Of a stretch of 64,000 bases of DNA, positions 9,554 to 21,659 are shown one piece after another (positions within the stretch are counted from its first letter, which is position 1; every line of letters starts with the position of its first letter). The DNA is from Cephalotus follicularis (taxonomy: Eukaryota; Streptophyta; Magnoliopsida; Oxalidales; Cephalotaceae). The position numbers were made by a program, and so were the translations under genes. The DNA lies in assembly GCA_001972305.1 (NCBI GenBank), contig BDDD01001614.1, positions 163,514-227,513 of the forward strand. Reading direction: 5' to 3'. The notes below the pieces were generated by a model. That model searched no databases, was not told where the DNA came from, and was given only the letters and a program-made list of their open reading frames with translations.

Positions 9554-10487
9554 GCTCTTTGTCAAAATTGAGACTTGCTTAAACACTGATAGAAATGTGG
9601 TTCAAGGGGGACATGTTGAGGCCATCGTTCAGGCGCCTTCACATGTCAAGAAGACGTGTTGGACATGCACCACAGCTCCTGTACCTACAGTAACTGAGTT
9701 GGAAGAATAGGAGTGACACATGTGAGTGCATGCAACTAATGAAAGGGGAGGATAGAGATGTGTGCATTCAACTAACGGGTTAGAGAGAGGGTGGCATTAT
9801 CTGGTGTTGTGGCTTGGACAGGTGCTGAGAAACGATACCTCAGCTGTTGCATGCAAGAGAGTGTAGTGTCCTAAGCACATGTGACCTGCAAAATTGAAGA
9901 GAAAGGAAAGAAAACAGGTAAGGAAAAAGAAACACATGTGTGTGCATGCAACGGGCCAAGAGGGAAGAGAGATTTATGATCAGCATAAAATGATTCCCTC
10001 TTCACTCCCCTCTGGCCTAAACACCGTGAAAGAGAGAACACAGTGAGTTGACGGAAACCAGAGAGAAGAAGTTAGAGGAGAGAACCATTCTTTCCTCCAT
10101 TGTTGAACACCATTGTTGGGCCAAGCTTGGAGCTTGGAGTGAACCTAGATTGGAGCTGTTGTGATCGAACCTGGGAGCTCAAAATTCCTGGAAAGAAAGC
10201 TTAAATAAGTGGACTTATGAGTTTCTAACTTGAAACGAAAGGTAGTGGAAGCTATACATGCAAAGTTGAGTTCCATTATATTGTGATGCCATGAATGAAA
10301 TGCATGACTTTTGCTGTTATTATGGACTATTTGGGCTATTGGATTTATGATATGAACACCTGGTTGTGTAGACTATTCAGGCATGTTGATTTCTGGATGG
10401 ATACCATGTTTGATTGCATGTATATTTGGATTGAACATCGTTGTTTTGTGCTTTGAAACGAAAGAGACAATGTCCTGGGTTATAACC

Positions 10488-10819
10488 GTCGACGCTCACG
10501 AAGTAAGCGTCGACGCTTTGGACTGTGATACGTGATATTGTTACTGATTTCGTAATAGGCATCGACGCTATGGGAAAGCGTCAACACCAGTGTTCGCTTA
10601 GCATGAATACAACGTGTTGCACGTTGATGCTTAAGGTTCCTACCTTAAAGCGTCGATGCCTGGGGTTAAGCGCTGGCGCTTAGGGTCCCACACCTTGAGC
10701 GTCAACGCGTAATAAGCTGAACTTCGATGCCTTAAAAGCACTGGAAGGCGCTGACACTAAGGACTGAGCGTCGACGCTTAGAGGACATTAGCGTCGATGC
10801 CAAAGAGATAAACGTCAAC
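10488..10819 (+). repeat. Downstream dyad array of LTR B1
   Basis: Thirteen cores of the GCGTCGACGC type start at 10488, 10509, 10561, 10580, 10623, 10652, 10672, 10701, 10723, 10750, 10770, 10793 and 10814. Steps cluster near 19-23 and 27-30 bp, with 43 and 52 as the exceptions. In LTR B2 the equivalent is 15077-15380, where about 40 bp including one or two cores is missing. Confidence 0.85.
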
Positions 10820-11513
10820 TCTTTGAAGCATTGTTTTTGGCGTTTTCACTTAGATGATACCCGTTGAGCCCGGTTTGAGCCTAGGTGCATCTGAGCATAT
10901 GTTTGCATTGCATACTGTTGCAAATTGAATTGTTGATTGAGCTATCGCATGATTTCTAAAATGTTCTTCATTTTGAGAAATGTGTATATTATTGTTGTAT
11001 GGAAATGCATATTTTCTAAAGGGGTTGTAAAATGGTTTCAAATGATTGAAATTATGTTATACGAAAATGATTATTTTCAAAGGATTGAATACTGTTCAAA
11101 ATGACTAGTTATACATTTTAAATAAATGTGATATTGTCAAGTATTTTATAAACTATAATTTACTTGGAAATGGATTGTGATGGGAATTCCATAGGTTACT
11201 AATCACTGTGTGTAAAGTGACTGGGGATTTCACATGTGTTTGCTACTAATCACTGTGTGTATGGTAGTTAGGGTTTCTCATTATGGCTATAAATCACAGT
11301 GTGTAAATAGTTGAGACTCCCTTATGCGATGATTACTAATCACTGTGTGTAAGGTAATTGGGTTACTAATTACATGAGTGTAATGTGACCGGGTGCTACT
11401 CACTGTGTGTACGCATCCTCCTGGATTGGGTTTGATAGGTCCTTAGTGACCTGAGCAAAATGGATTGTCTGATTATAGCCATTTGGTATTGTTGCAAATG
11501 TTATGTATTGTGG

Positions 11514-11523
<10 letters not shown>

Positions 11524-11561
<38 letters not shown>

Positions 11562-11573
11562 GTGTGTGTGTGT
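11524..11573 (+). repeat. TG microsatellite in LTR B1
   Basis: About 25 TG units with one TGCG interruption. The other LTR of the same element has only a short AT run here (16085-16102), so the expansion happened after insertion. Confidence 0.95.
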
Positions 11574-12161
11574 TGTTATATATATATATGTATTGCATCA
11601 GGAGTGCATTCATTACATGTCATTCATTATTTTGATCCCAAATTGTATTTATTCTTAGCCGAGTGAGGACAAAGGCTAGCCCCCTACAATTTCAGATTGA
11701 TAGGGGCATTTGGACAAGTGTCGTGGGAGCGGTTTTGGAAACTTCCATTCTGAAGGTTGTAATTTGTATTGTGTTGTAATAAACCCTGCTCATGTTTGAA
11801 GAGGAGGTTTAAGTTGTACTTTGTCTCATTTGGATAACTATATTAATGGGATCGAAAACAATGGATGGGGATCAGATAATTATTATTGATTTTCTCTATG
11901 GAGAGACGTATGTATTGGTAAGTTTTATTCACAATCCATTTAAAGGGCATTTAACGATGGAATGATAAGGTTGATAATTACTCAAGTATTGACATGTAGT
12001 ATGTGATGTATGTTACATTGTTAATTCATCTTATATAGGATGCTTCCGCAAGTTATTATTGATAAGGAAAGGTTTAAATTTTATCGTAAAATTGTATAAG
12101 CCAGATATTGTATTAATTACTACCACTTAAATGTCGTTACCGGGAATGGGGTGTCATAATA

Positions 12162-12173
12162 TGGTATTAGAGC
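12162..12173 (+). promoter_or_regulatory. Primer binding site of element B
   Basis: TGGTATTAGAGC, an initiator-Met tRNA primer site of plant gypsy chromoviruses, three bases after the LTR end. Confidence 0.9.
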
Positions 12174-12273
12174 ATATTCCATATATGCTTAGCTTGGATA
12201 AGTTCCTTGTCAATTAATGAATCGTTTTTTTCCTAAAGACATGACTAATCGTCACTTTTCTTATAGGAAATAA

Positions 12274-13449
12274 ATGGACGGAAGGAGAAGACGAGGGAGG
12301 GCTAGAGTTGTGGAAGAGAATGTTCCTCAAGAGACCAATGTCCCGTGGAATGCCAATGAATGTAGAGATCCTTTGGACCGTATTGCTGACTACTTTCAGT
12401 AGTAGATGGATGTTAATGCGGCTCATGCAGAGGAGATGCGCCGATATTATGCACATGCTTAGCCTTAGCACATGGCCCTTGCCCATTGGACACATAATGA
12501 CGGTAAACAATTTGGGAGGAACCTTGAAAGGTTCATGAGGCAAAATCCTTCTAGTTTCAGAGGAGAGCTAGATGTTACCATTGTAGAAATATGGTTGCAA
12601 GATCTGGAGAAGATCTTCGAGGTTATGGATTGTATTGATGCGCAGAAGCTAAAATTTGTTGTCTACCGGTTATGGGGTGAGGCCATCCATTGGTGGGAGA
12701 CGGTCAAAGGAAAGTGGGAGTCGACTGGGCTCGACAGTACTTGGGGAAGATTCCAGAGGGAGTTCCTTGATACTTATGTACCCCGGATTGAGCAAGAATG
12801 GAGAGAGGCGAAGCTCTTGGAGTTGCGTCAAGGGGAGACGACTGTGGCCGAATACTAGGCCAGATTCATAGAGCTAGCCAGACATTCATCCTATCTGGTA
12901 GCTGATGATGAGAAGAAAATCTGAAGGTTCTTGAGAGGGTTGCGACCGAATCTTCGGTTGAGAATCAGAGCTATGGAGTTGGGGAGTTTTTTACAGGCTG
13001 CTCAGAAAGCGAGGTTGCTGGAGAGCATATCAAACGAAGACCGTGCCGAGAGGGCTCATGCACAAGAGAGCAAACAAACTTCCTCACAATCTAGGCCAAC
13101 ATCATCAAATTGGCAAAGCAGTGGTTCTCCGTCAAAATCGTCGAAGAACATATCGCAGTGGATCGCTTCACAGGGTACTCCTAGTCAGGAGAGCAATGCT
13201 AGAATTGAAGCTTCTTCACATTGTGGCCGCAAAAGCCATCAGCTGGAGGACTGTTGGTTGAAAACTTGGTTGTTCATGAAGTGCGGAGCGTCTCACCATT
13301 TCGCGAGGGATTGTCCGACGAGGCAAGTGACGGTGCCTACTGGACCTACAAGTGATAGTGGTGCTACAGCTGGACCTTCACAGCGGAGAGACACTGGCAA
13401 AGGCATCATGAGAGGTAAGATCTTCGCACTTAATCATTCAGAAATTTAG
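12274..13449 (+). pseudogene. gag: Chromovirus-type gag of element B, six internal stops
   Basis: One frame from the ATG at 12274 to the TAG at 13447-13449 encodes a gypsy gag. It has an N-terminal basic RRRRGRARVVEE, then a capsid segment with FRGELD, WLQDLEKIFEVMDC, LWGEAIHWWETVK and YVPRIEQEWRE, then two nucleocapsid knuckles. In-frame stops lie at 12400, 12403, 12460, 12466, 12856 and 12922. Both zinc knuckles have lost their first Cys (they read SHCGRKSHQLEDC and MKCGASHHFARDC), so RNA packaging would fail even without the stops. It is closely similar in order and motifs to the gag of element C (50958-52190). Confidence 0.92.
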
Positions 13450-13855
13450 AAGTCCATTCTTCTTTTTGAGATGCATTGTTTTATCATAGATTGAAATCGT
13501 TCTTGATTTATTAGACTATCTAAAGTTATGATTGAGGAGACACTAGTGGATGTTAAGTTAGAAACTTCGGGGGCTAGCTAGCAAGTGCAAGGATAAATGA
13601 ATGTTGACTTAACAGTCTAGTGAATGATCAAGCGATTATTCAACTGACTGAGAGAATGAACGACCATCGCTTAGGTTGGACCTCGTGGAAAAGACTTCGC
13701 GAGGAGTCAAGATTCTTAAAGAGAGATTGCTTGTGGCACGAAATCAATAGAAGAATTATGTCAATAACGTGAGGAGGAGATTAGGGGTTGATACCCTTAA
13801 TTATCCATAATATGTTAAGAAAATTCGAGGATGAATTCTTTGAAGGAGGGTCTAT
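13450..13855 (+). pseudogene. Remnant of pol (integrase tail) and polypurine tract of element B
   Basis: Protease, RT, RNase H and most of integrase are missing. A short stretch near 13700-13770 still reads like the integrase C-terminal KILKERLLVA...K-YVNNVRRR region seen in elements C and D. The polypurine tract GAAGGAGGG lies at 13842-13850, just before LTR 2. Element B is therefore an internal-deletion, non-autonomous derivative. Confidence 0.7.
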
Positions 13856-16670
13856 TGTAACGCCCATAAATTTCACTGAATGTGTTATTGAAATTCTCGT
13901 TGAAGAATTATCACAATTGGTGACAAATGATGAATTTTCATTTGGATAAGGTTGCTCAATTGAGTCAGAAGTGTTAGAGGATTGAATTGAGTTAGAATGT
14001 TGAGAATTTGGGCCAAAGCGTTGATGCATTGACAGTCAAAATGAGCGTTTGACTTAAACTCTTAAACGTCGACGCAATGGATAAGCGTTGACGCCAATAG
14101 TGCAAACGTTATAAGCGCCGACGCTTAAATATAAGCGTCAACGCTTTTTGTCAAAATTGAGACAAGCTTAAACACTGACAGAAACATGGTTCAAGGGGGA
14201 CATGTTGAGGCCATCGTTCAGCCACCTTCACATGTGAAGAAAACATGTTGCACATGCACCACAGCTCCTAAACCTGCAGTGACTGAGTTGAAAGAATAGG
14301 AGTGACTCATGTGAGTGCGTGCAACTAATGAAAGGGGAGGATAGACATGTGTGCATGCAACTGACGGGTTAGAGAGAGGGTGGCATTATCTTGCATTGTG
14401 ACTTGGACAGGTGCTGAGAAACAAGACCTCAGCTGTTGCATGCAAGAGAGTGTAGTGTCCTAACCACATGTGACCTGCAAAATTGAAGAGAAAGGAAACA
14501 AAACAGCTAAGGAAAAAGAAACACCTATGTGTGCATGCAATGGGCCAGGAAGGAAGAGAGATTTATGATCAGCATAAAACAATTCCCTCTTCACTCCTCT
14601 CTGGCCTAAACACCGTGAAAGAGAGAGCACAGTGAGTTGACAGAAACCAAAGAGAAGAAGTGAAAGGAGAGAACCATTCTTTCCTCCATTGTTGAACACC
14701 ATTTTTGGGCCAAGCTTGGAGCTTGGAGTGAACCTGGATTGGAGCTGTTGTGACTGAACCTGGGAGCTCAAAATTCCTGGAAAGAAAGCTTAAACAAGTG
14801 GACTTACGAGTTTCTAACTTGAAACCAAAGGTAGGGGAAGCTATACATGAAAAGTTGAGTTCCGTTATATTGTGATGCCATGAATGAAATGCATGACTTA
14901 TGCTGTTATTATGGACTGTTTGGGCTGTTGGATTTATGCTATGAACACCTGGTTGTGTGGACCATTTATTCATGTTGATTTCTGGATGGATACCATGTTG
15001 GATTGCATGTATGTTTGGATTGAACACCGTTGTTTTGTGTGTTGAAATGAAAGATACAATGTCCTGGGTTATAACCGTTGACGCTCACGAAGTAAGCATC
15101 GACGCTTCAGACTGTGATACATGATATTGTTACTGAAGCGTCGACACCATGGTTCACTTAGCATGAATACAAACGTGTTGCATGTCGACGCTTAAGTTTC
15201 CTACCTTAAAGCGTCAATGCCTGGGGTTAAGCGCTGGAGCTTAGGGTCCCACGCCTTGAGCGTCGACGCGTAATGACCTGAACATCGAGGCCTTAAAACC
15301 ACTGGAAGGAGCTGACGCTAAGGACTGAGCGTCGACGCTTAGAGGACATTAGCGTCGACGCCAAAGAGATAAACGTCAACTCTTTGAAGCATTGTTTTAG
15401 GCGTTTTCACTTAGATGATACCCGTTGAGCCCGGTTTGAGCCTAGGTGCATCTGAGCATATGTTTGCATTTCATGTTGTTGCAAATTGAATTGTTGATTG
15501 AGCTATCGCATGATTTCTAAAATGTTCTTCATTTTGTGAAATGTGTATATTATTGTTGTATGGAAATGCATATTTTCCAAAGGGATTGTAAAACGGTTTC
15601 AAATGATTGAAATTATGTTATACGAAAATGAATATTTTCAAAGGATTGAATACTGTTCAAAATGACTAGTTTTACATTTTAAATAAATGTGATATTTTCA
15701 AGTATTTTATAAAGTATAATTTACTTGGAAATGGATTAATAGAAATGGATTGTGATGGAAATTCCATAGGTTACTAATCACTATGTGTAAAGTGACTGGG
15801 GATTTCACATGTGTTTGCTACTAATCACTGAGTGTATGGTAGTTAGGGTTTCTCATTATGGCTATAAATCACAGGGTGTAAATAGTTGAGACTCCCTTAT
15901 GCGATGATTACTAATCACTGTGTGTAAAGTTGGGTTGCTAATCACATGAGTGTAATGTAACCGGGTGCTAATCACTGTGTGTACGTATCCTCCTAGATTG
16001 GGTTTGATGGGTCCTTAGAGACCTGAGCAAAATGGATTGTCTGGTTATAGCCATCTGGCATGGTTGCAAATGTTATGTATTGTGGATATATATATATATA
16101 TATGTATTGCTTCATGAGTGCATTCATTACATGTCATTCATTATTTTGATCCCAAATTGTATTTATACTTAGCGGAGTAAGGACACAGGCTAACCACCTA
16201 CAATTTCAGATTGACAGGGGCATTTGGACAAGTGCCTTGGAAGCGGTTTTGGAAACTTCCATTCTGAAGGTTGTCATTTGTATTGTGTTGTAATAAATCC
16301 TGCTCATGTTTGAAGAGGAGGTTTAAGTTGTACTTTGTCTCATTTGGATAACTGTATTAATGGGCTTTGAAACAATGGATGGGGATCAGATAATTCTTAT
16401 TGATTTTCTCTATGGAGAGACGTATGTATTGGTAAGTTTTATTCACGCTCCGTTTTAAGGGCATTTAACGATGGAATGATAAGATTGATAATTACTGAAG
16501 TAGTAACATGTAGTATGGGATGCATGTTACATTGTTAATTCGGCTTATATATTATGCTTCCGCAAGTTATTATTGATAAGGAAAGGTTTAAATTTTATTA
16601 AAATTGTATAAGCCGGATATTGTATTAATTACTACCACTTAAATGTCGTTACCGGGAACGGGGTGTGACA
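13856..16670 (+). repeat. 3' LTR of gypsy element B
   Basis: It starts TGTAACGCCC and ends GGGGTGTGACA, followed by the target duplication GTTAG (16671-16675). Length is 2815 bp. It aligns along its whole length to 9267-12158, differing by scattered substitutions, the loss of a TG microsatellite and a deletion of about 40 bp in the dyad array. It contains the LTR motif at 16171-16216 and a perfect U5 stem, CGGCTTATA (16541-16549) with TATAAGCCG (16607-16615). Confidence 0.94.
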
Positions 16671-17421
16671 GTTAGCTACACCATATTAGAGGTGCCCCTC
16701 TAATATGCATCAGTGACATCAGATACACTTCACGATATCACTTCTACCATGGCAAGGGATTAAACTTGCCAACGACTAATCAACCTAAGCATAATCTCCC
16801 CTTACTGGGAGTGGTGGATCCATTATTGCGTACTCACATATCTCCATACAAAAACCTACCACACCCAACTAATGCCTGTATACACTCCATGGTTAGGTGA
16901 TGTATTTAAGCATTATTAAAGTGTAGCATCTTATGCCTAAGATATCCAGTTGTGGCTCATGTCTAAGGTCCACTTACACTGCTGCCATCAAGGATGCCTG
17001 TTTGACACGTAGTAAAATTCCATATAGACATCTCTTAAGCGAGTCACCTTCAGTGAACCCATCAAAATTTGGGCACCCACGTGAATACCATATAGTCATT
17101 ATATAATGACATGTGAGATCAGTCATCCTCTCAAACGAGCTGGTATAGGATTTGCTGGCCTAACCGGATTGAATATGCCCTGAGTACCAATCCTCCGACC
17201 AGGAAGCTTTAAGAATAGAGTTTGGCGAGGTTCCAATTCTCACATCTTGATCTCATAAAGAACTTGGTCCCTCAACTCTGTTCTTAGGACATTCATTTAA
17301 TTTAAACATACAATAAAGTAGTAAAATGAACTCACAGCAAAGATAGTATAAAACACATCTTTATTGAATATCAAAGATAAGTTTACAAGACTGTAATGGC
17401 TTGCAGGACTTATTCCTAACA
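16671..17421 (-). repeat. Copia LTR Y, 5' part
   Basis: This continues LTR Y from 9266 after the nested element B. On the minus strand the LTR starts at 17421 with TGTTAGGAATAAGTCC. It shares a diagnostic internal stretch (CCAGCTCGTT-GA-GA, ACTATATGG-AT-CACGTGGGTG) with the plus-strand copia LTR at 57600-59239. Confidence 0.75.
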
Positions 17422-17458
17422 TGTAATTGTAGAAAAATATAGTTCTATTATCTCTTTA

Positions 17459-17972
17459 TTGAAGAAAAATGCCAAATCTCTCACTAATGATAACATCACT
17501 TTAAAAAAGACTACTCCTACTAGCATTAGAAACCAAAGAGGAGAAAATGTGTTATTAGAAAAAGAAAATCAAAATCTTAAAATCAAAATTGATGCTTTAA
17601 AGAAAACATTTTCTAATTTTTCTAATAGTAGCAAAAAGTTAGGAACACTTTTGGGTATGCAAAGATGTGTGTTTGACAAAGTCAGATTAGGCTATGATGA
17701 AATGAACAATGCGAAACATTACAAAACTTCTTTGAATGAAAGAAAAAGGTTGAAAAAGAAAAACTTTAGGAAGAAGCTATCAAAAAAATGCTAAAGTCAC
17801 TTGTAATTATTGTGGAAAAAATGGACATATTTCATTATCTTATTTTTACAAGAAAAATGCTTTGCGCATTTCAAAAATTGTTAGAATTAGGAAGATTTGG
17901 GTTCCAAAAGGAACCATAGTTACTAACCCTGAAGGACCCAAAACTTGTTGGGTACCTCAAACAAAACTTTGA
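17459..17972 (+). pseudogene. gag: SIRE-like copia gag C-terminus with damaged zinc knuckle
   Basis: The first frame (17459-17794) encodes a Lys/Asn-rich coiled-coil-like gag tail, including KTFSNFSNSSKKLGTLLG and CVFDKVRLGYDEMNN, which I recognise from SIRE/Maximus copia polyproteins. After a frameshift near 17790 a nucleocapsid knuckle follows, CNYCGKNGHISLSY, where the fourth ligand Cys is replaced by Tyr. The WVPKGTIVTNPEGPK linker comes next and a TGA at 17970-17972 ends it. The N-terminal gag is absent because LTR Y abuts at 17421. Confidence 0.85.
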
Positions 17973-17984
17973 CTTTGTTTTGTA

Positions 17985-18135
17985 GATATGCTTGAAAGCA
18001 TTGTCCAAGAAGAAACAATGGTACTTGGATAGTGGATGTTCAAAGCATATGACCGGTGACAAGAGCTTATTTATGACTTTGAACTCAAAGTAAGGAGGAG
18101 ATGTCACTTTTGGAGACAATGCTAAAGGCAAAATC
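17985..18135 (+). pseudogene. Copia aspartic protease remnant
   Basis: WYLDSGCSKHMTGDKSLFM (from 18019) is the copia protease active-site region with the catalytic DSG intact (18028-18036). A stop near 18090 and frame changes on both sides separate it from gag and integrase. In the intact family this enzyme cleaves the gag-pol polyprotein inside the particle. Confidence 0.8.
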
Positions 18136-19073
18136 ATGGGATTTGGCTACATAAGTAATGATCACACATCCATCTCTAATGTTTTATATGTTGATGGACT
18201 TAAACACAATCTATTGAGCATAAGTCAATTATATGACAAAGATTGTATAGTTTTTTTTGAAAAGGGTTGTTTCAAGGTAATAGACATCAATAATAACTTA
18301 ACCAAATTCATTGGATATAGACATGGCAATGTTTATGTAGTTGGTATAAATGATTTAAAAAATCAAAATGTCAAATGTCTAGTATCCATAAATGACGATT
18401 GTTGGTTATGGCATAGGAGACTTGGTCATGTTAGTATGACAACTCTTTCAAAGGTTTTAAAACGTGATCTAGTTAAAGGGCTTCCTAAAATTAATTTTCA
18501 AAAAGATAAAATGTGTGATGCTTGTAAACATGGGAAGCAAACTAGAGCATCTTTTAAAAGCAAGAATATTATGTCTACAACAAGGGCATTACAACTTTTA
18601 CATATTGATTTATTTGGACCAATATATGTGAGAAGTCTAGGTGGTAAATCATATGCAATGGTTATTGTTGATGACTATTCAAGGTATACATGGACTATTT
18701 TTCTTGCCCACAGAAGTGAAGCTTTCAAAGAATTTTCACATTTTTGTAATATTGTTTAAAAAGAAAAAGATTCTTCTATTTTAACTATTAGAAGTGATCA
18801 TGAAAAAGAATTTGAAAACCATCTCTTTGAAGATTATTGTACAAAAAAAAAGGTTTTATTCATGAGTTCTCCACTCCTAGAATACCTCAAAAAAATGGCG
18901 TTGTTAAAAGGAAAAATAAAACTCTACAAGAGATCTGTAGAACTATGTTGAATGAAAATCGTTTGCCAAAATATTTTTGGGCGGAAGCCATAAATACCTC
19001 TTGCTACATTTTAAACCATGTATCAATTAGGCTTATTCTCAAAAATACTTCATATGAAATATGGAGGGGGTGA
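18136..19073 (+). pseudogene. Copia GAG-pre-integrase and integrase, catalytic Glu lost
   Basis: From 18136 the frame gives the pre-integrase domain, the zinc-binding HHCC (WHRRLGHVS, then CDACKHGKQ) and the core start (LHIDLFGP, VDDYSRYTW). A TAA at 18757-18759 and a frameshift in an A run near 18841-18850 break it. The third catalytic residue, the Glu of the family's NGVVERKN motif, is Lys here (NGVVKRKN). The first two Asp remain (HIDLFGP and IRSDHEKEF). Integrase would insert the cDNA copy; this copy is dead on three counts. Confidence 0.88.
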
Positions 19074-19625
19074 AAGCCTAACATTGGTTACTTCTATACC
19101 TTTGGATGCAAATGTTTCATCCACAATAATAGAAAAGATCATCTCATTAAGATCAACTCCAAAGTAAACGAACGTAATTTTCTTGGCCATTCCACTACAA
19201 GTAGAGCTTATAGATGTTTTAATAAAAGAACATTACTTATAGAAGAATCAATGCATGTTGTATTTGATGAATCTAACCCTTTGCTTCCAAAAGAAGTAAT
19301 GAACACTGATGATATAGAGTTCATTGAAAAGAACATTGAGGAACTAAGCCTTGAACAAAGCAAAGGAGAAAAGAAAGACAAAAGTGAAAAGAAAGATGAG
19401 GGGGCTACACAAGAAATAATCCCTCAAGAAGCTCTTCATGACAAGACCTTGAAGGTAGTGAAAGGGCATCCTCATGAGACAATTATAGGTAATCCAAAGC
19501 CAGGTATAATTACTAGATCTAGAATTCATCATAATAATCTTGTATTTCTTTCACAAATAGAGCCAAAAAATATAAATGAGGCCGAAAAAGATGAAATTGG
19601 ATTATTGCCATGCAAGATGAGTTAA
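19074..19625 (+). pseudogene. Integrase C-terminus and linker of the copia pol
   Basis: After a TGA at 19071-19073 the sequence still reads as the copia integrase tail (FGCKCFIHN, FLGHSTTSRAYRCFNKRT) followed by a Glu/Lys-rich linker (19251-19625) with repeated GEKKDKSEKKDE. The linker between integrase and RT is naturally variable in this family. Confidence 0.8.
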
Positions 19626-20331
19626 ATCAATTTGAACGCAATAATGTTTAGAAACTAGTTCTAGACCTAATGATCATCACATAATTGGTACTAAATGGGT
19701 ATATCATAACAAAATGGATGTTCAAGGTATAATTTCTTAGAAACAAAGTTAGGTTTGTAGCTAAGAGACATTCCCAAGAAGAGGGAATTGATTTTGATGA
19801 ATCTTATGCTCCCGTAGCTAGATTAGAGTCCATTCGTATGTTGGTCGCATTTGCATCATTTAAAGATTTCACACTTTTTCAAATGGATGTCAAACGTGCA
19901 TTTTTAAATGGACTAATAAAGGAGGAAGTGTATCTGGAACAACCTCTCGGTTTTAAAGATCAACATTTTCCAAACCATGTGTTTAAACGCACAAAAGCTT
20001 TATATGGTTTAAAACCAGCTCCTAAAGCTCGGTATGAAAAACTAAGTGGTTTTCTCATTGAAAATAATTTCAAAAGAGGATCCATTGACATCACACTTTT
20101 TACAAAATCACTTAATAAGGACATACTTATAGTGTAAATATATGCTGGTGATAAAATTTTTGGTTCAACTAATAAAAATTTGTATAAGGATTTCACTAAG
20201 ATTATGCAAAATAAGTTTGAGACGAGCATGATGGGAGAACTCAATTTCTTTCTTGGACTTCAAATCAAACAACTCAAGGATGACATTTTTATCAACCAAT
20301 CCTAGTACGTCAATCTACTCAAAAGTTTTGG
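19626..20331 (+). pseudogene. Copia reverse transcriptase, degenerate active site
   Basis: Motifs in order: NDHHIIGTKWVYHNK, RLESIRMLVAFASFKDF, FQMDVKRAFLNG, KALYGLKPAPKARYEK. The second half of the active site, normally YVDD, reads YAGD here and is preceded by a stop at 20136-20138. Further frameshifts follow before 20331. The enzyme would make cDNA from genomic RNA; the loss of one catalytic Asp makes this copy inactive. Confidence 0.87.
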
Positions 20332-21080
20332 ATGGAAAATGCAAAGAAGAGCAAAACTCTTATAAGCTCAACTACAAGGTTAGACAAGGATGAGCAAGGT
20401 AAAGCCGTTGACCAAAAACTTTATAGAAGTATAACTGGATCATTGCTTTATCTTACCGCTAGTAGACCCGTCATATTATTTAGAGTATGTCTTTGTGCAC
20501 GTTTTCAAGCATATCCTAAAGAATTACATTTACATGTCGTAAAATGTATTTGTAAGTATTTAGCATATACACTTACCTTAGGCCTTTGGTTTCCGCGAGA
20601 ATCAACTTTTGATTTACATATTTACTCGGATGTCGATTTTGATGGTTATAAGGTTGATCGTAAGAGCACTAGTAGCACTTGCCAATTTTTAGGTAATATG
20701 CTCATATCATGGTTTAGTAAGAAACAAAATTTAGTAGCACTTTCCACTACCGAAGCCAAGTATATTGCGGCCAAAAATTATTGTGCACAAGTTATTTTGA
20801 TGAAACAACAACTTCTAGATTATGGTTTTAATTTTCATAATATACCTATAAAATGTGATAATACTAGTACTAAATGTTTAGCTAAAATCCTGTACATCAC
20901 TCAAGAACAAATCATATAGACATAAGATATCATTTCATAAGAGATCACATAGAAAAAGGAGATGTCGTTTGGATTTTTGTACCTACACAATATCAAATTG
21001 TGGACATTTTCACTGAGCCCCTTGATGAACAAACTTTTTCTAAACTTAGAATGGAATTGGGTTTATGTGATATTGAATGA
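20332..21080 (+). pseudogene. Copia RNase H and end of pol
   Basis: The frame from 20332 reads SGSLLYLTASRP, YSDVDFDGYKVDRKSTS, WFSKKQN and STTEAKYIAA, the ordered RNase H signatures of copia pol. After a stop near 20918 and a shift, the polyprotein end follows (KGDVVWIFVPT, IVDIFTEPLDEQTF, LGLCDIE) with TGA at 21078-21080. No envelope-like frame is visible between here and the polypurine tract. Confidence 0.87.
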
Positions 21081-21644
21081 ATTATTTTATGTGATTATGT
21101 GTTTGTCATTGATATTTTGATTGATATATGATAATGTGATTATTCATATTTGTAACATGCATCATTCACATATCATCATTCTTCTTGTTTTGTTATTTCT
21201 TGTTTTGCTATTTCTTGTATTTTGTTCTAACACTCAAAAACCTATGTTAAAATTCAGTTTATTTTTATTGAATGGATGTTTGTGCTTAATGATTAAATGA
21301 ATTGGTGTTTGAGTTATTTCTTGCAATTTATATTCTTTAATATTTATGGAATGATTAAGGGAAATGATATTCAAACTTGTCATAAATTGTTTAAGTCATT
21401 TGTTATATTGTCTATTATTTTTCTTGAGATTTTGATGTTATACAAAAAATGAGGAGAATAAATGCACAAGTTGAGAGTGAGCAAAGGCTAAGGGGGAGAG
21501 TATCTCTCTTAACTATAACTATTTCCTATTTCTTCCACCTCAAGTTATTAGAGTTTCATTTCACGCTTTAAAGATCATATATGTTAAAACTCTTTAAAAG
21601 CTCTCAACTTATGCTCATATATAGCAAATTTTTGTCATCATAAA

Positions 21645-21659
21645 AAATGGGGAGATTAT
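21645..21659 (+). promoter_or_regulatory. Polypurine tract of the SIRE-like element
   Basis: AAAAAATGGGGAGATTAT directly precedes the LTR start TGCATTTTTG. Its position and AAAATGGGGAGA composition match the SIRE family tract that primes plus-strand synthesis. Confidence 0.8.

Larger units (their letters stand above)
9267..12158 (+). repeat. 5' LTR of gypsy element B
   Basis: The LTR starts TGTAACGCCCG after the target duplication GTTAG (9262-9266). It ends at GTGTCATA, a mutated form of the GTGTGACA that ends the other LTR. Length is 2892 bp. It contains dyad arrays, six copies of CTAATCACTGTGTGTA (11192-11413), a TG microsatellite and the AACCCC-type motif (11657-11702). The U5 stem is partly decayed in this copy (12031-12114). 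Confidence 0.92.

Noticed and set aside
21081..21650. Envelope-like frame expected in some SIRE elements
   Set aside because: Only short frames and AT-rich sequence lie between the pol stop and the polypurine tract.
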